Below are positions 18,728 through 20,814 of a DNA stretch of 20,814 bases, piece after piece. Within the stretch, counting starts at the first letter, position 1. The number at the start of each line of letters is the position of its first letter. The notes beneath the pieces were generated by a model. That model saw only the letters and a program-made list of their open reading frames with translations, made no database searches and had not been told where the DNA came from. The stretch is from Nanobdellota archaeon. Its GTDB lineage: Archaea > Nanobdellota > Nanobdellia > Pacearchaeales > GW2011-AR1. The stretch lies in assembly GCA_018816625.1 (NCBI GenBank), contig JAHIVR010000087.1, forward strand, positions 1 through 20,814, given 5' to 3'. Position numbers and translations under genes: made by a program.

Positions 18728-20020
18728 ATGAAATTTATTAGTATTTCTGAAGCAATGAAGAAGGGTAGTGGTAAAATAGCTGTGCGTGGATGGGTGCATA
18801 GAGAAAGAGGTAGTAACAAGATGAAGTTCATTGTTCTTAGGGATGTTTCTGATATAATCCAGTGCGTTGTTTCTAGAGAAAAATTTGAGAAGCAGTGGGA
18901 AGAAATAGACAAAATTCAGATTGAATATAGTTTAGAGATTGAAGGAACAATAAAAGAAGATAAGAGAGCACCCACAGGATATGAAATATCTGTAGATAAG
19001 CTAAAGGTTATTGGAGAGAGTGATGAGTTCCCAATTCAGAAGGATTTGAATGAGGAGTTGCTTGGAGATAGAAGACACTTGTGGTTGAGGAGTAGAAAAA
19101 TGACCGCAATCTTGAAAATTAGAAGCACAGTTATGCAGTCTTTCAGAGATTATTTTAGGGAGCAGGGGTTTTATGAGTTTCAGTCTCCAATAATAATTCC
19201 TGGGGGTGCTGAGGAGGGACCAACAATGTTTGAATTAGATTATTTTGGAAAGAAGATGTATCTTGCTCAGACTTGGCAGCTGTATGCTGAGGCAGCAATG
19301 TATGGTTTAGATAAAATATATGGGATTGGTCCTACATTTAGAGCAGAAAAATCTAAGACTTCGAGGCATTTGACTGAATTTTGGATGGCAGAGATGGAGG
19401 TTGCTTGGGCTGACCTTGAAAAGATAATGGATTATGCTGAGGGGATGACAAAATATATTCTGAAAAAAGTTTTGGATAAACATAAGAAAGAATTAGAGAT
19501 TCTTGGTAGAGATTTTAAGAAACTAGAGCCTACTTTGAAGAAAAAGTTTCCAAGGGTTACTTATGATGAAGCATTGAAGTTGTTAAAAGAAAAGAAGAAT
19601 ATGAAAGTTGAATGGGGTAAGGATTTAAGAACAATTGAAGAAGAGAAGTTTATGGAATTATATGATGTTCCTGTTTTTGTTACACACTATCCCAAGGAAG
19701 CAATGGCCTTTTACAAACCCAAAGATCCTAAGAATCCCAAAACTGCTTTGTGTTTTGACATGTTGGGTCCTGAGGCAAGTGGGGAATTGATTGGAGGAAG
19801 CGAGAGAGACACTAACATAGATGAATTAAAAAAAGCTTTGAAGGCTAAGGGAGAAAAGCTGGAAGATTATAGTTATTATTTTGACATTCATTCTTATGGG
19901 GCTGTGCCCCATGCTGGTTTTGGGCTAGGACCAGAAAGGTTGATTAAATGGGTTTGTGGTTTGGACAGTATAAAAGATGCAATCGGATTTCCTAGGACTA
20001 TGACGCGTATGAAACCTTAA
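18728..20020 (+). CDS. asnS: Asparaginyl-tRNA synthetase
   Basis: This enzyme charges tRNA-Asn directly. The 430-residue protein has the OB-fold (KIAVRGWVHRERGSNKMKF), the class II core FELDYFGKKMYLAQTWQLYAE, motif 2 GPTFRAEKSKTSRHLTEFW and motif 3 AGFGLGPERLIKWVCGL. It ends IGFPRTMTRMKP, the AsnRS form, where AspRS has FPRDPxRLTP. ELIGGSERDTNIDEL is also typical. The ATG lies one base after the aspS stop, so the two are co-transcribed, and both derive from a common AspRS-like ancestor. The stop TAA shares three bases with the stop of the convergent small zinc protein. Confidence 0.95.
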   Translation: MKFISISEAMKKGSGKIAVRGWVHRERGSNKMKFIVLRDVSDIIQCVVSREKFEKQWEEIDKIQIEYSLEIEGTIKEDKRAPTGYEISVDKLKVIGESDEFPIQKDLNEELLGDRRHLWLRSRKMTAILKIRSTVMQSFRDYFREQGFYEFQSPIIIPGGAEEGPTMFELDYFGKKMYLAQTWQLYAEAAMYGLDKIYGIGPTFRAEKSKTSRHLTEFWMAEMEVAWADLEKIMDYAEGMTKYILKKVLDKHKKELEILGRDFKKLEPTLKKKFPRVTYDEALKLLKEKKNMKVEWGKDLRTIEEEKFMELYDVPVFVTHYPKEAMAFYKPKDPKNPKTALCFDMLGPEASGELIGGSERDTNIDELKKALKAKGEKLEDYSYYFDIHSYGAVPHAGFGLGPERLIKWVCGLDSIKDAIGFPRTMTRMKP

Positions 20021-20256
20021 ATTCTCTTTTTAGGCATAGGAATAACGCAATCAGCACAAAAAACATGCATTTCTTTTGTCAAGGGGTCTCTAATATATTT
20101 GTACAAATAAGGCCTTATGCTTTTTTTACATTTGAAACATTTTTTATCCTGGTCTAATAAGGCTTTTTTTCTTTCCGGAACGTACATTTTTATTTCCTTT
20201 AGGGGTTTTGACTTTAGTGCTTTAAGATAATTAGTTGGTTTGTCATCAGTTACCAT
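20017..20256 (-). CDS. Small zinc-ribbon protein, unknown function
   Basis: A 79-residue protein with a Lys-rich N-terminal half (about 1-38, PTNYLKALKSKPLKEIKMYV) and a zinc-binding half with C40, C43 (CFKC) and C67, C70 (CADC) around YLYKYIRDPLTKEMHVF. The spacing is that of a treble-clef or ribbon-like finger. Basic charge plus zinc suggests nucleic acid or ribosome contact, but no family is recognised. A TATA-like TTTTTAAATA on the minus strand (about 20275-20284) lies 24-25 nt before the ATG. The last three bases overlap the asnS stop. Confidence 0.8.
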   Translation of the reverse strand: MVTDDKPTNYLKALKSKPLKEIKMYVPERKKALLDQDKKCFKCKKSIRPYLYKYIRDPLTKEMHVFCADCVIPMPKKRI

Positions 20257-20326
20257 TCCCCTCTATTGAGGGCGTATTTAAAAACTTTTTCTAGTCTTTT
20301 TTGTCCCTTTTTGGGGCTGAGATAGA

Positions 20327-20334
20327 TTTAAAAA
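20327..20334 (+). promoter_or_regulatory. TATA box of the acidic 31-residue ORF
   Basis: TTTAAAAA predicts a transcription start near 20356, which leaves a leader of about 20 nt that carries the GGAGG site, unlike the leaderless neighbours. Confidence 0.5.
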
Positions 20335-20364
20335 CTCTGAATCCAGGAAGATTTATTCTAAATT

Positions 20365-20369
20365 GGAGG
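20365..20369 (+). promoter_or_regulatory. Strong Shine-Dalgarno GGAGG
   Basis: GGAGG ends five bases before the ATG at 20375 and eight before the ATG at 20378. It is the clearest ribosome-binding site in the window and marks the following short frame as translated. Confidence 0.7.
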
Positions 20370-20374
20370 AAATT

Positions 20375-20470
20375 ATGATGTCAGAAGACGACTACAACGA
20401 AGAAGATGACTCTGAAGATTCTGGTGGTGAGAATGACGATTCAGAAGGGTCATTTGAGGATGAAGATTAG
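20375..20470 (+). CDS. 31-residue extremely acidic microprotein
   Basis: The frame begins MMSEDDYNEEDD and ends SFEDED; 17 of 31 residues are Asp or Glu and there is no Lys, Arg or His. It has its own TATA box, a short leader with GGAGG, and T-rich sequence after the stop. The second ATG (20378) is an equally good start. It is certain to be disordered alone. Acidic tails of this kind mimic nucleic acid or bind basic proteins, but no function or family can be assigned. Its short length explains why it is easily missed. Confidence 0.65.
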   Translation: MMSEDDYNEEDDSEDSGGENDDSEGSFEDED

Positions 20471-20510
20471 TTTTTGTTAGTTTTTTAAACTTCTTTTTCT
20501 TTTATTTTTT
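20471..20510 (+). terminator. T-rich terminator after the acidic ORF
   Basis: Several runs of five or six T follow the stop without a hairpin, the usual form of archaeal intrinsic termination. The stretch also holds a TTTTTTAAAC that could serve as TATA box for the next gene. Confidence 0.5.
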
Positions 20511-20518
20511 AATTTAAA

Positions 20519-20814
20519 ATGAAAATTCTAGCTGTTGGGGATCCACACGGAAAGTTACCTAAAAATTTGAGAGGGATTATAAAGAAAAATAAGATTGAGG
20601 TAATCATTATTACTGGGGAGGTTTCTTGTGTTCCTATGGAGGTTTTTGCTCCAAGAGAGTTAAAGAAATTTGGAGAAAGATATTCTTATAAGAATTTTAA
20701 AGAGATGGTTAAAAAATTATGCTCGTTTAAAATTCCGGTTTTGGTTTTAAGAGGAAATGCTTATGTGGGTTCAAAAGAAGGAAATGTGATTACTAAGAGA
20801 ATTTTTTCTAAATA
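20519..20814 (+). CDS. Metallophosphoesterase-like protein, 3' end outside the window
   Basis: 98 codons are visible from the ATG at 20519; the frame is still open at the window end. MKILAVGDPHGKL is the first metal-binding motif (GDxHG) of calcineurin-like phosphoesterases. The second motif, normally GDxxD, reads TGEVS, and the third, normally GNH, reads RGNAY, so two metal-ligand positions are changed. In between lies a charged helical part (FAPRELKKFGERYSYKNFKEMVKKL) and a strand KIPVLVLRGN. It is either a divergent or a weakened enzyme. The substrate is unknown. The rest of the protein is needed to judge. Confidence 0.7.
   Translation, partial: MKILAVGDPHGKLPKNLRGIIKKNKIEVIIITGEVSCVPMEVFAPRELKKFGERYSYKNFKEMVKKLCSFKIPVLVLRGNAYVGSKEGNVITKRIFSK

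Overview
The window looks like part of a small, AT-rich archaeal genome of the DPANN type, most like the Woesearchaeota/Pacearchaeota branch. The archaeal signs are a TFE-like transcription factor with zinc ribbon, deoxyhypusine synthase, the archaea-only amidotransferase GatD/GatE, archaeal-type ProRS, AspRS and AsnRS, and a tRNA-Arg whose 26-nt intron forms a clear bulge-helix-bulge. TATA-like boxes recur about 25-27 nt before start codons, which predicts mostly leaderless mRNAs. The lineage is inferred from gene content and style, not from a search.

Layout. 1-2878 (minus): two uncharacterised coiled-coil proteins run into alaS, which leaves the window before its end and is of a bacterial (Patescibacteria/CPR-like) type. 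3020-5247 (plus): tfe with a long basic repeat-bearing tail, a rhomboid protease and a SpoIIM-family membrane protein, closely packed; a small membrane protein meets them tail to tail. 5569-8744 (plus): deoxyhypusine synthase, a bacterial-type DisA diadenylate cyclase preceded by a 19-codon upstream ORF, and a DHH/DHHA1 phosphoesterase. 8745-9129: a mostly non-coding stretch with inverted repeats and a probable 41-aa ORF. 9130-10584 (minus): proS. 10681-11197 (plus): a DUF2683/RelE toxin-antitoxin pair. 11198-12465 (minus): a truncated regulator-like remnant, a membrane-anchored trypsin-like protease without PDZ, and a 43-aa basic, possibly ribbon-helix-helix protein. 12560-13439 (plus): a LAGLIDADG protein whose last codons lie inside the intron-containing tRNA-Arg(UCG). 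13497-20020: gatD, a DUF1003 protein (minus), a short gatE lacking the usual inserted domain, a winged-helix/RelE-like pair, aspS and asnS. 20017-20814: a small zinc protein (minus), a 31-residue acidic ORF with a strong Shine-Dalgarno sequence, and the start of a metallophosphoesterase-like gene.

How it fits together. Most of the window serves translation: four aminoacyl-tRNA synthetases, both subunits of the Glu-tRNA(Gln) amidotransferase, tRNA-Arg and the eIF5A-modifying enzyme. The organism appears to make Asn-tRNA directly (AsnRS) and Gln-tRNA indirectly (GatDE). The most interesting parts are disA beside a DHH phosphoesterase, which could be a c-di-AMP make/break pair; the LAGLIDADG/tRNA-intron overlap with a small divergent DNA-binding-like gene and paired palindromes; the reduced GatE; and the TFE tail carrying exact 42-bp repeats.
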